From Gp6-AA40 sp036802945 (lineage in GTDB: Bacteria > Acidobacteriota > Vicinamibacteria > Vicinamibacterales > UBA2999): a DNA stretch of 64,000 bases. Positions 7,903 through 16,248 of this stretch are shown one piece after another. The number at the start of each line of letters is the position of its first letter. Position 1 is the first letter of the stretch. The DNA is taken from contig DAIRVG010000010.1 of assembly GCA_036802945.1 (NCBI GenBank), forward strand, positions 9,793 through 73,792. Direction: 5' to 3'. The notes beneath the pieces are model-generated. The model was not told the DNA's origin and made no database searches. It worked only from the letters and a program-made list of their open reading frames with translations. The translations under genes and the position numbers were made by a program.

Positions 7903-9231
7903 ATGAGCGATACACCGGACGCTCGAAATCAGAACCCCTACCCGTACCGCTGGGTCATCCTTGCGGTCGGCATCCTCGCATACGGGACCAGCCAGTTCTC
8001 GCGACAGAACTACGCTGGCGTGCAGAAATTCATCGCCGGCGATCTGGGCCTCGATCGAGGCACGCTCGGTGTGATGGGATCCGCGTTTTTCTACGCTTAC
8101 GCGGTGGCCCAGATGCCGTGGGGGATCGCGTCGGACCGACTCGGGAGCCGCGCAGTCATCGGAACGGGCATCTTCCTCACCGCGGCAACGATGTCCGGAT
8201 TTGCGATGGGCCAGTCGACTGGCGCGCTCATCTTCTGGCGGATTCTCAGCGGTATCGCGGCAGCGGCGGTGTACATGCCATTGACGGGTGGCATCGCGCG
8301 ATGGTTTCCAGACAAGGAACGCGGCCTGAGTCAGGGAACGCTCGGCGGCGTCGGCGGCGCCCTCGGCGAAGGTGCCGCGTACGCGCTGCTCCCAATCCTC
8401 TCGGTCTATTTTGCGTCCGGCTGGCGCCAGGGGATGCACATGCTTGCGGCGGCAATCGCCGTGCTGGGCGTGTTAGCGCTCGTGCTGTTTCGGTCGGCCC
8501 CGTCCGATCAGGTGGCAACCACGCGAAAGCCCTTCGACTGGCGTCTGTTGCGTGACCTGGAAATGTGGTGCTACGCGTTCCTCTGGTCAGGATTCGTGAT
8601 CGGCATCCGCATCGCCCAAATATGGATCGCGGTCTACGCCGCCGACCTGTACATCAGCAACCAGGGGCTCCCGCTCAACCAGGCCGTGATTCGCGGTGGA
8701 CTGCTCGCCCTGCTCGCGTTTTCACTGCTGGGACGGGCTGCGGGTTGCCCACTTGCCGGAAAAATGTCGGATGTCCTCGCCCGGCGCGGTGTGTCACGCA
8801 CAACGGTCATCATCGGATGGCTCGTGCTCGCGACGGTGTTGTTCCACGTGCTGTCATTGGGCGTCACGGCCATCGGGTCACTAGCCGTCATTGCCGTGCT
8901 GCTCGGAATGTCGGTCAACCTCTTCTCCCTGATCCCGGCGGCCATTTCCGATCGGTTCGGTTCGCAACGAACCGCTTCTTTGTCCTCGTTCGCCAACACA
9001 ATCGCGCAGTTGTCCGGTGCGACAGCGTTGGCCGTGAGCGGCTATGTCGGCATTTCGTTGAACGCGCAGCCGGGAAATGCGCTGACGGAGTATCGGGGCA
9101 TCTGGCTGTCGGCCGAAGTGGGCATGGCGTTCATGACCATTCTGTCCATCGCGGCGTACGTCGCCCTGAGAAACGGGTGGATCCACGGGACCCTGCCGGT
9201 GGCGGCGTCTTCTACGTCCGCTCCCCTCTGA
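7903..9231 (+). CDS. MFS transporter, sugar-phosphate/hexuronate permease type
   Basis: About 442 aa with twelve predicted membrane helices. The ATG at 7903 gives a short cytoplasmic N-terminus ending in YPYRWVILAVGILAYG. The loop 2-3 signature MPWGIASDRLGSRAVIGTG and QNYAGVQKFIAGDLGL resemble the anion:cation symporter branch that takes up hexuronates and other sugar acids. It lies just upstream of, and convergent with, the sugar-acid-type dehydratase operon, which suggests it imports that pathway's substrate; this is inference. Confidence 0.85.
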   Translation: MSDTPDARNQNPYPYRWVILAVGILAYGTSQFSRQNYAGVQKFIAGDLGLDRGTLGVMGSAFFYAYAVAQMPWGIASDRLGSRAVIGTGIFLTAATMSGFAMGQSTGALIFWRILSGIAAAAVYMPLTGGIARWFPDKERGLSQGTLGGVGGALGEGAAYALLPILSVYFASGWRQGMHMLAAAIAVLGVLALVLFRSAPSDQVATTRKPFDWRLLRDLEMWCYAFLWSGFVIGIRIAQIWIAVYAADLYISNQGLPLNQAVIRGGLLALLAFSLLGRAAGCPLAGKMSDVLARRGVSRTTVIIGWLVLATVLFHVLSLGVTAIGSLAVIAVLLGMSVNLFSLIPAAISDRFGSQRTASLSSFANTIAQLSGATALAVSGYVGISLNAQPGNALTEYRGIWLSAEVGMAFMTILSIAAYVALRNGWIHGTLPVAASSTSAPL

Positions 9232-9237
9232 ACACGG

Positions 9238-9304
9238 GCCACAGAGACACAGAGTCACAGAGAGTCCATTTTCGAAACTCTGTGTCTCTGTGCCTCTGTG
9301 GCTT
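9238..9304. repeat. Intergenic palindrome, ACAGAGAC type
   Basis: Left arm GGCCACAGAGACACAGAGTC plus CACAGAGAG; right arm CTCTGTGTCTCTGTGCCTC then TGTGGC, with a 13 bp loop. It sits between the convergent MFS and dehydratase genes, where it could act as a two-way terminator hairpin. Confidence 0.85.
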
Positions 9305-9307
9305 GTC

Positions 9308-11026
9308 TCAGAATCTTGAGGTTGGCTCGGTCGCCGGGGCGGCGCGCCGGAGAAAATCGAAGTCGCATCCATGTTCGGCCCCGAGAACCGACTTGGCATA
9401 CAGACGGGCATACCCGCGGGCCGGCACCGGCCGCGCCACTTCGTCCGACCGCCGACCTTCCAGTTCACCCTCCGAGAGCAGCACGTCGAGGCGGCTCTCG
9501 TTGACACTCACACGAATACGGTCACCAGACCGCACCAAACCAAGCGGACCGCCAACAGCGCATTCCGGAGAGGCATGGAGAATCACCGTACCGAATGCCG
9601 TGCCGCTCATTCGCGCATCGGAGATCCGCACCATATCTTTCACCCCGGCGCGCGCGAGCTTCGCAGGAATCGGCAGGTACCCCGCCTCGGGCATGCCGGC
9701 GCCTATGGGACCGGCGTTCTGCAGGACGAGCACGTCCTCGGGCAGCACGTCGAGCGCGGGATCATCGATGCGCGCAGCAAGGTCTTCCAGGTCTTTAAAG
9801 ACAACTGCGCGTCCGACGTGTTCGAACAGTCGCTCGTCCGCGGCGGCACGCTTGAGGATCGCGCCGTTTGGCGCAATGTTGCCAAACAGAGCCAGCAAAC
9901 TACCTGTGCGTAGGAACGGATCGTCGACCGAACGTATCACCAGACGATCGACAAAATCCGGACGGTCTCGTAATCGCTCGGCAAGCGTTTCGCCGGTCAC
10001 CGAACGACAGTCGAGATTCAGCTGCGGCTTCAACTCATGCAGCACAGCGCCGACGCCCCCGGCTGCGTGAAAATCTTCCATGTAGTGCTGCCCCGTCGGT
10101 TTCAGGTTGACCAACACCGGCGTCGACGCGCTGAGCGCATTCAGGTGATGCAAGTCGATCGGCAGGCCGATACGGCCGGCGATGGCGGCCAGGTGGATGA
10201 CGGCATTCGTCGACCCGCCGATCGCCAGCAGCACCGTCAGGGCGTTCTTGAGCGACTCGCGAGTGACGATGCGATCGGGTGTCAGCTCTGATGCCGCTAA
10301 CCGCACGGCTTCGGCACCCGTGGCTTCCGCGATCCGCAGACGGTCCGCATGAACAGCTGGCACGGCAGCGCTGCCGGGTAAGCACATGCCGAGCGTCTCC
10401 GCCAGACACGCCATCGTGCTCGCGGTCCCCATCACCGCGCAGGTACCCGCAGTCACGGCAAGGTTGTTCTCGACGTCCGTGATCTCGGCTTCGCTCACCT
10501 CACCTGCGCGGTAGCGGGCCCAGAAGCGGCGGCAATCAGTGCAGGCGCCGAGACGCTCTCCACGGTATCGGCCGGTCATCATCGGCCCGACGACAAGCTG
10601 AATCGCAGGAACTCCGGCTGAAATCGCGCCCATCAGCTGGGCCGGCACGGTCTTGTCGCAGCCGCCCACCAGCACAACGGCGTTCATCGGTTGCGCGCGA
10701 ATCATCTCCTCCACGTCCATCGCCATCAGATTCCGGAACATGAGGCTGGTCGGGTTGAGGAACACTTCGCCGAGCGAAATGGTGGGAAATTCCAGCGGCA
10801 GGCCGCCAGCGCCAAGCACGCCACGCTTGACGGCCTCGACAAGCTCCGGTGTCAGACGGTGGCAATTGTTGAACCCGCTGGCCGAGGTCGCGATGCCGAC
10901 AATCGGCCGCCGCAGCATCTCACTCGAGTAGCCCATCGACTTGGCGAACGACCGCCGCAGGTATGCCGCAAAGTCGGGATCGCCGTAATTCGTCAGACCT
11001 CGTTCGAGCCCGTTTCTCCGGCTCAT
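9308..11026 (-). CDS. IlvD/Edd family dehydratase (sugar-acid type)
   Basis: About 572 aa, full family length. The ATG at 11026 overlaps the upstream gene's stop by 4 bp. Iron-sulfur ligands and family motifs are present: SGFNNCH, LVGGCDKTVPAQLMG, VTAGTCAVMGTASTM, and the C-terminal RISDARMSGTAFGTV. In the family this enzyme removes water from dihydroxy acids such as L-arabonate, D-xylonate, 6-phosphogluconate or dihydroxyisovalerate. The NAD-dehydrogenase and BtpA partners argue for a sugar acid rather than valine biosynthesis. Exact substrate unknown. Confidence 0.9.
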   Translation of the reverse strand: MSRRNGLERGLTNYGDPDFAAYLRRSFAKSMGYSSEMLRRPIVGIATSASGFNNCHRLTPELVEAVKRGVLGAGGLPLEFPTISLGEVFLNPTSLMFRNLMAMDVEEMIRAQPMNAVVLVGGCDKTVPAQLMGAISAGVPAIQLVVGPMMTGRYRGERLGACTDCRRFWARYRAGEVSEAEITDVENNLAVTAGTCAVMGTASTMACLAETLGMCLPGSAAVPAVHADRLRIAEATGAEAVRLAASELTPDRIVTRESLKNALTVLLAIGGSTNAVIHLAAIAGRIGLPIDLHHLNALSASTPVLVNLKPTGQHYMEDFHAAGGVGAVLHELKPQLNLDCRSVTGETLAERLRDRPDFVDRLVIRSVDDPFLRTGSLLALFGNIAPNGAILKRAAADERLFEHVGRAVVFKDLEDLAARIDDPALDVLPEDVLVLQNAGPIGAGMPEAGYLPIPAKLARAGVKDMVRISDARMSGTAFGTVILHASPECAVGGPLGLVRSGDRIRVSVNESRLDVLLSEGELEGRRSDEVARPVPARGYARLYAKSVLGAEHGCDFDFLRRAAPATEPTSRF

Positions 11027-11931
11027 TCTGCCCCGTCCTTCTCCAGATACGCGAGCAGCCTTTGCAGACGCTCGCTCGCCTGGCGCTGCGCCGCCGCGGT
11101 ATCGCGGCCGCGCCAGTCGTAGAACCCGCGACCGCTTCGGACACCGACATCGCCGCGAGCAACCATCCCTTGCACCAGCGGATTCGGCACGCCCGTGTGG
11201 GACAAGGTCGGGACGATGGATCGCTGCGCCTGCGCGTGCATCTCGAGACCAGCCAGATCCTTCTGCTCGAGCAATCCCGTGATGCACATGCGCGGTCCCA
11301 GGAGGTGCTTGGCTACCCCATCGATCATGTCTGCCGTGGCGATCCCCGCCTCGAGCAGGTGATAGGCCTCGTGGAGGATTGAGTGCTGCAGGCGGTTGAT
11401 CAGATATCCGTTCACCGCCCGCTGGAGCACGATCGGCTCCCGTCGTGCCTGTTTGACCGCCGCCACGGCCAACGCGAGTGCCGTGTCTTCGGTGTGTTCG
11501 CCGCGTACGACCTCAATCATCGGAAAGAGGTCCGCCGGCATGAAAAAGTGCATCGCCAGAAAGCGCTCTGGAAAACGCAACGGCGCCGCGAGTTCGTCCA
11601 GCGGTAACCCCGATGTATTGGTTGCGAGGACGGACCGACCCTGGTAGAGCTCTTCGATCTCGGCATAGACCGACTGCTTCACCGTGAAGTCTTCGAACAC
11701 CGCCTCAATGACCAGGTCGGGGGTGAGGTCCGGCGGCGCCCGCCGCGCCAGTACCACTGCAGGATGGGGAGAAGCAACGTCCCTGGTGTCGACGAGCGTC
11801 ACCTGCATCCCTGCATTCGCGAACAGCCGCGCGATGCCCTGGCCCATCACTCCAGCGCCCATGACGACAAGCGTCGCGCATTCCTCGTGTAACGACCGAT
11901 CGCTAGGCGTCATCTCGGTGAACCTCGTCAT
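11023..11931 (-). CDS. 3-hydroxyacyl-CoA dehydrogenase-family NAD-dependent enzyme
   Basis: 302 aa. The Rossmann motif VVMGAGVMGQGIARLFANAG starts near residue 22, and the catalytic His region RFLAMHFFMPADLFPMIEVV and the C-terminal helical domain (GFYDWRGRD) match HADH/L-gulonate dehydrogenase proteins. It oxidises a 3-hydroxy acid or 3-hydroxyacyl-CoA using NAD. It overlaps both neighbours by 4 bp, so the three proteins are translationally coupled and probably act in one catabolic route. Confidence 0.85.
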   Translation of the reverse strand: MTRFTEMTPSDRSLHEECATLVVMGAGVMGQGIARLFANAGMQVTLVDTRDVASPHPAVVLARRAPPDLTPDLVIEAVFEDFTVKQSVYAEIEELYQGRSVLATNTSGLPLDELAAPLRFPERFLAMHFFMPADLFPMIEVVRGEHTEDTALALAVAAVKQARREPIVLQRAVNGYLINRLQHSILHEAYHLLEAGIATADMIDGVAKHLLGPRMCITGLLEQKDLAGLEMHAQAQRSIVPTLSHTGVPNPLVQGMVARGDVGVRSGRGFYDWRGRDTAAAQRQASERLQRLLAYLEKDGAE

Positions 11932-12734
11932 CGCGATATTCGAAGTTGTACGACCTTCCGCACAAAGGTCTGCACCCGTGCTTCATCGACAAAGTTGTTG
12001 CCGACGCCATCTCTCTTGAAATAGCTGCCGACGATCAGGCCATCAACCTTGGGCAGGACCCTGGCTACGTTGTCGGGCGTCGCACCGCTCCCGATCAGCA
12101 GCGGCAGCGTCGTCGACGCCCGCACCACGTCCACGTCGTCCAGGCTCGTTTCGGCGCCGGTGCGATCCCCGGACACGATTATCGCGTCAGCCAGCCCCCG
12201 CTCGGCGAGGTCACGCGTTTCGCTCGTCAGACCTCGGTCTGCCAGCGCCGCGGCATGTTTCACACCGACATCCGCAAAGATCAGCGCGTTCGACTTGAGA
12301 GCCGACCTGAGGCGAACCGACAATTGACTCATCCCTTCGATGATTCCCTGCTCCGACACGACCACACTCATGTGCACGTTGACACGCACATACTGGGCGC
12401 CCGAGGCTGCCGCAATCGCGACCGCTGCCTCGCCATCGCTGCGCAGGGCGTTGATTCCGACCGGCATCCCGGCGGCGCGGACGATCTCGCGCGAAACCGC
12501 CGCAAGGGAGGCAATCGTCTCCGCCGGGACTCGGCCGGGATAGTACGGCACGTCACGGAAGTTCTCGACAATCACCGAATCAAGCGCGTTCCTTTTGAAA
12601 ATATCGAGCTCCGAGAGGGCATGGTCGTAGACCTTTTGCATCGCGCCGTCGTAGAGCGGCGCGCCGGGCAGCGCCAGCAGGTGAATGACGCCGATGATCG
12701 GTTTCTTTGATCCAAACAGATCGCTGAAGGTCAT
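11928..12734 (-). CDS. BtpA/SgcQ family TIM-barrel protein
   Basis: About 268 aa from the ATG at 12734. Family marks are IIGVIHLLALPGAPLYDG, DSVIVENFRDVPYYPGRVP, QYVRVNVHMSVVVSEQG and ADAIIVSGDRTGAETSLDDV. BtpA was linked to photosystem I stability in cyanobacteria, while SgcQ lies in a sugar-catabolic operon of E. coli; the latter context fits here. It is the first gene of the three-gene operon and its start is 25 bp from a divergent gene. A reaction cannot be assigned. Confidence 0.85.
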   Translation of the reverse strand: MTFSDLFGSKKPIIGVIHLLALPGAPLYDGAMQKVYDHALSELDIFKRNALDSVIVENFRDVPYYPGRVPAETIASLAAVSREIVRAAGMPVGINALRSDGEAAVAIAAASGAQYVRVNVHMSVVVSEQGIIEGMSQLSVRLRSALKSNALIFADVGVKHAAALADRGLTSETRDLAERGLADAIIVSGDRTGAETSLDDVDVVRASTTLPLLIGSGATPDNVARVLPKVDGLIVGSYFKRDGVGNNFVDEARVQTFVRKVVQLRISR

Positions 12735-12742
12735 GTGTAGGT

Positions 12743-12748
12743 AAGATG
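12743..12748 (+). promoter_or_regulatory. Candidate -10 box (TAAGAT), near-leaderless
   Basis: TAAGAT ends 11 bp before the GTG at 12760, in a 25 bp divergent gap, leaving a leader of about 5 nt. No convincing -35 is seen. Compare 34367 and 42453. Confidence 0.35.
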
Positions 12749-12759
12749 CGAGGCTGTCC

Positions 12760-14091
12760 GTGAAACGTACGCCTGTGATTGCCGCGGCCGTCGTCCTAGT
12801 GTCGACCGCCGTCATTGTTTATCACAATGCGCTCTCCGCGTATTTCTTCGACGACGACTTCCAGTGGCTCGTCGGGTCGTGGTCGTTCCGCTCGTCGCAG
12901 CTCGTGGCGATTGGCTCGCTGAGCCACTTCTACCGGCCTGTCATTGATCTGTACTTCGCGGCGGCAACGCCCCTCTTCCGCGGATCGCCCGTGCTGTTTC
13001 ACCTGGCGAGCATCCTGTTGCACGCCGCGAACGCCCTGGTCATCTTTGCGCTGGCGCGGCTGGTGTCACGCAGCACGCTGTACGGCTTCCTGGCTGCGCT
13101 CTTTTTCGTCGTGCAGCCATCCGACATCGACGCGATTGCGTGGGTCGGCGCGCTGGCGGAAGCCGTCGGGGCGTTCTTCGGGTGCCTCAGCTTGTTGTTC
13201 TTCCTGAAGTGGCTGATGGAGGGGCGCGCACGATGGCGCGAGCTGTCGGTGTTCCTCTTTCTGCTCGCCCTGCTGACACACGAGAGTTCGGTGATCTTCC
13301 TGCCCGTCCTCGCGCTGGCGGACTGGGCGTTTGTGCGGCGGGTCCAAAAGGCCCCCCCCTCCACACGCGGCGCGGACCGTCCAGGTCCGCGAGCCGCCGG
13401 CTGGCGAAACACTGTTCTTATCTACGCACCCTACCTTCTGCTCACGCTGATGTATCTCTCCGTCGATATCGTGGTGAACAGCAGAAACTACCTCGTCTCG
13501 CAGGGACACTATACGGTCGGCCTGCATGTCGTGCGGAACGCGCTCGATTACATCGACGCGCTGTATGTCGGGAGACGGGACGCGCTGAACTATGCGGTGA
13601 TCGCGATCGGCCTTGCGCTGCTGATTCTACGGGGCAACCGGCGCGTGCGGTTTGCGACGTGGTGGATGCTGCTGGCGCTGGCGCCCTTCCTGTTCTTCAA
13701 CTGGGGAAACGCCTCGCGCTATCTGTACCAGCCGGCGATCGGGTTCTCGATGTTGGTGGCCGAAGGAGTGATGTACCTCGAACGCGTCTTGAGGCCGAGG
13801 GTCCCCTCGCTCGCGCGTTCCGCCATTCTGCCGGCGCTGGTGGCCGGCATCACCGTGCGATTCGCGCTGTTCGCCATGGCCAACGTCGCGAGTTTCGCTG
13901 ACCGCACGCAGACATATCGCAACTACACCGCGCACTTCCGGGAAATTCACGGCGACGTGCCCAGCCATACGACCGTCGCGCCCGACGCGCGGCTCGACAT
14001 GAAGCTGCCGCACCAGTTCGTCAACGCCGCCGTCCAGTGGGAATACCGCGACCCGACAATTCAAATCACGCCATACGAATATCAGCCTTGA
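12760..14091 (+). CDS. Multispanning membrane glycosyltransferase-like protein
   Basis: About 443 aa with roughly ten hydrophobic helices. The acidic motif FFDDDFQWL at residues 29-37 and HFYRPVIDLYF after it resemble the GT-C superfamily (dolichol- or polyprenol-phosphate sugar transferases, TMTC-like). It should use a polyprenyl-linked sugar on the periplasmic side of the inner membrane. GTG start at 12760. Residues 201-213 (STRGADRPGPRAA), in a cytoplasmic loop, are encoded by a GCGGACC palindrome of the same family as that at 14098. The element therefore looks inserted in frame. Confidence 0.75.
   Translation: MKRTPVIAAAVVLVSTAVIVYHNALSAYFFDDDFQWLVGSWSFRSSQLVAIGSLSHFYRPVIDLYFAAATPLFRGSPVLFHLASILLHAANALVIFALARLVSRSTLYGFLAALFFVVQPSDIDAIAWVGALAEAVGAFFGCLSLLFFLKWLMEGRARWRELSVFLFLLALLTHESSVIFLPVLALADWAFVRRVQKAPPSTRGADRPGPRAAGWRNTVLIYAPYLLLTLMYLSVDIVVNSRNYLVSQGHYTVGLHVVRNALDYIDALYVGRRDALNYAVIAIGLALLILRGNRRVRFATWWMLLALAPFLFFNWGNASRYLYQPAIGFSMLVAEGVMYLERVLRPRVPSLARSAILPALVAGITVRFALFAMANVASFADRTQTYRNYTAHFREIHGDVPSHTTVAPDARLDMKLPHQFVNAAVQWEYRDPTIQITPYEYQP
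13369..13393. repeat. GGACC palindrome inside a coding sequence
   Basis: GCGCGGACCGTCCAGGTCCG at 13370-13389, continuing CGAGCC, is the GCGGACC-loop-GGTCCGC element, here in frame in the gene at 12760. Confidence 0.75.
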
Positions 14092-14097
14092 CGCACG

Positions 14098-14150
14098 CGG
14101 ACCTGGAAGGTCCGCGCCGCGCCGTAGCGGTCCGCGCCGCGCCGTAGCGC
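14098..14150. repeat. GGACC palindromes, two partial copies
   Basis: CGGACCTGGAAGGTCCG followed by two tandem GCGCCGCGCCGTAGCG blocks, starting 6 bp after the stop of the gene at 12760. Confidence 0.75.
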
Positions 14151-14159
14151 AGTTTTCGC

Positions 14160-14240
14160 CACGACGGACCACCGAGGCTCTGAGGCACCGAGGCAAGACC
14201 AAAATGAATTCCTCGGTGTCTCGGTGTCTCGGTGGTACGT
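14160..14240. repeat. Intergenic palindrome, ACCGAGGC type
   Basis: Left words ACCACCGAGGCTCTGAGGC and ACCGAGGC; right words CCTCGGTGTCTCGGTGTC then TCGGTGGT; loop of about 20 bp. Together with the preceding GGACC repeats it fills the whole convergent gap before pyrE2. Confidence 0.85.
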
Positions 14241-14256
14241 GGTCGTGAATCGCTCT

Positions 14257-14877
14257 CTAGAAGGTCGTGACAGGGACGCCGGACTGGCAGAGGGGACAGG
14301 TGGCGGTCGAATAGTTTTCGGGCGCCTTGTATTCGGCGAGGGCGAAGTTCGGCGCGCCGGCGTCGGCGATGGACTCCATCCGATCGTAGATTTCCGCCGT
14401 CGCAATCACTGTGCCGCCTGTTGAGCGCACGAGCGTCGCGCACCGCGCCAGCGTCAGCCCGGTGTTCCGCACGTCGTCGACAAGGAGCACCCTCTTGCCC
14501 GCGATCTGCTGTCGATAGAAGCGGCTGAGGCCAGGGCCGCGATACGCGTCGACCGTGAACGGCGCGAAGAGTGTCGGCGGCCTGTTGATCGCCCGGCGGC
14601 TGTCGAGGAGCCCCGCCACCGTGTGCGCCAGAAGCGCGCCTCCGGTCGCCGGACCTGCAACGACTTCGGTCTCATCGAGCACCGAGGCCGGCAGCACGTC
14701 GAGCAGATCCTGCGCGAAGCGCCAGATGGTCGACGGATAGCGAAACAGCTGATGCGGATTGAGGTAGACGCGGCCGTGATAGCCGTTGCCGAAATCGAAG
14801 TGGCCATCCAGCATCAGGACGCGGAATTCCTGCAGGTTCTTAACGGCCTTGTCGCGGATCTCGTCGCGTCTGCTCAT
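14257..14877 (-). CDS. Second orotate phosphoribosyltransferase-like protein
   Basis: About 206 aa from the ATG at 14877. It has the PRT fold: EVVAGPATGGALLAHTVAG and a PRPP loop VLLVDDVRNTGLTLAR in which the usual acidic pair is kept. Like pyrE at 1825 it ends with a cysteine pair (CPLCQSGVPVTTF). Its place at the end of the pyrR-B-C operon argues for orotate as substrate, but sequence divergence between the two copies is large. One may therefore serve salvage of another base. Cytoplasmic. Confidence 0.75.
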   Translation of the reverse strand: MSRRDEIRDKAVKNLQEFRVLMLDGHFDFGNGYHGRVYLNPHQLFRYPSTIWRFAQDLLDVLPASVLDETEVVAGPATGGALLAHTVAGLLDSRRAINRPPTLFAPFTVDAYRGPGLSRFYRQQIAGKRVLLVDDVRNTGLTLARCATLVRSTGGTVIATAEIYDRMESIADAGAPNFALAEYKAPENYSTATCPLCQSGVPVTTF

Positions 14878-14883
14878 AGTCTC

Positions 14884-14938
14884 ATTACGCGGACCCGAAG
14901 GGTCCGCGGCGCACAATCACCCAGGGTCCGCGCCGCAA
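14884..14938. repeat. GGACC palindrome between pyrC and pyrE2
   Basis: GCGGACCCGAAGGGTCCGC (14886-14904) plus a half copy GGGTCCGCGCCGC. It separates two genes of one operon. Confidence 0.8.
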
Positions 14939-14940
14939 AA

Positions 14941-16248
14941 TCAGAATGAAATCCTTGTGTCCGGGTTAACGAACAGTGGACGGCCGCCGACGATCGTCGC
15001 CGCGACGCCGCCCCGGAGCTCCCAGCCGTCGAACGGCGTGTTCTTTGATCGCGATCGGAGCTTCGCCGCTTCGACGCGCACCTTCAGGTCCGGCGCCAGG
15101 ATTGTGATGTCCGCGGGCGCCCCTTCCGACAGCGTGCCGCCGTCCACCTTGAGGATCCGCGCCGGGTTCAGCGACATCAACTCGACGAGCCGTGACAGCC
15201 GCACGCGTCCCGCGTGCACGAGACGGTCGAACGACAGCGACACGGCGGTTTCGAGGCCGACGATGCCGAACGGCGCGCGGTCGAACTCGACCTTCTTCTC
15301 ATCGTAGTGGTGTGGCGCGTGATCGGTCGCGATGGCATCGACGGTGCCGTCGGCGATTCCGGCCAGCATCGCGTCTCGATCCTCGGCCTCACGCAGCGGC
15401 GGGTTCATCTTCGTGTTGGTGTCGTAGGCGAGCGGGGTGGCCAGCGCTTCGTCGGTGAGCGTGAAGTGATGCGGGGCGACCTCACACGTGACGCGAAAGC
15501 CCGCTTCCTTGCCTTTGCGCACGGCGCGCAGAGACGCGCGCGCGCTCATGTGCGCGACGTGAAAGGCCGATCCGGTCAGCTCGGACAGCAGCACGCCCCG
15601 CTCGACGCCAAGCGCTTCGCACGCGCCGGGCATCCCGCGAAGCCCCAGCGTGGCGGCGTAATAGCCCTCGTGCGCAACCCCGTCGCCCTTCAGCGACGGA
15701 TCCTCGCAGTGCTCGATGACCGGCATGTCGAACATCCCGGCGTATTCGAGCGCCCGCCGCAGCAGGATCGCCGTCGCCACCGGATGGCCGTCGTCGGTAA
15801 TCGCGACACAGCCCGCCTTGCGAAGGTCGCCGATGTCGGCGAGAAGCTCGCCTTTCGACGACCGTGAGACCGCACCGATCGGGTACACCCGCGCCAGGTT
15901 TGCTTCCCGCGCCTTTGCCAGGATGTACGCGGTCACGTTCGCGTCGTCGTTGACCGGATTCGTATTCGGCATGCAGGCGACGGCGGTAAATCCGCCGGCG
16001 ACGGCTGACGCCGTGCCGGATGCGATCGTTTCCTTGTGTTCCTGGCCCGGCTCGCGGAGATGCACGTGCATGTCGATCAACCCGGGACAGATCACCAGCC
16101 CGTCGGGAATCTCCACGACGGTCGCGCCATCGACCGGGAGATCAACGCCTATGCGCGCGATGCGATCGCCGTCGATCAGGACGTCGCGTGCGCCATCGAT
16201 CCCGTTGGCGGGATCGACCACGCGTCCGCCCTTAAGCAGCCTCTTCAT
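14941..16248 (-). CDS. pyrC: Dihydroorotase
   Basis: About 435 aa from the ATG at 16248 (an in-frame ATG at 16260 is also possible). It cyclises carbamoyl-aspartate to dihydroorotate. The zinc site GLIDMHVHLREPGQEHKE, the motif ACMPNTNPV and the late TDHAPHHYDEK are intact, placing it in the class I, bacterial PyrC/AllB-like group. It overlaps the end of pyrB by 17 bp or more, as expected for a coupled pair whose products often form a complex. Confidence 0.95.
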   Translation of the reverse strand: MKRLLKGGRVVDPANGIDGARDVLIDGDRIARIGVDLPVDGATVVEIPDGLVICPGLIDMHVHLREPGQEHKETIASGTASAVAGGFTAVACMPNTNPVNDDANVTAYILAKAREANLARVYPIGAVSRSSKGELLADIGDLRKAGCVAITDDGHPVATAILLRRALEYAGMFDMPVIEHCEDPSLKGDGVAHEGYYAATLGLRGMPGACEALGVERGVLLSELTGSAFHVAHMSARASLRAVRKGKEAGFRVTCEVAPHHFTLTDEALATPLAYDTNTKMNPPLREAEDRDAMLAGIADGTVDAIATDHAPHHYDEKKVEFDRAPFGIVGLETAVSLSFDRLVHAGRVRLSRLVELMSLNPARILKVDGGTLSEGAPADITILAPDLKVRVEAAKLRSRSKNTPFDGWELRGGVAATIVGGRPLFVNPDTRISF

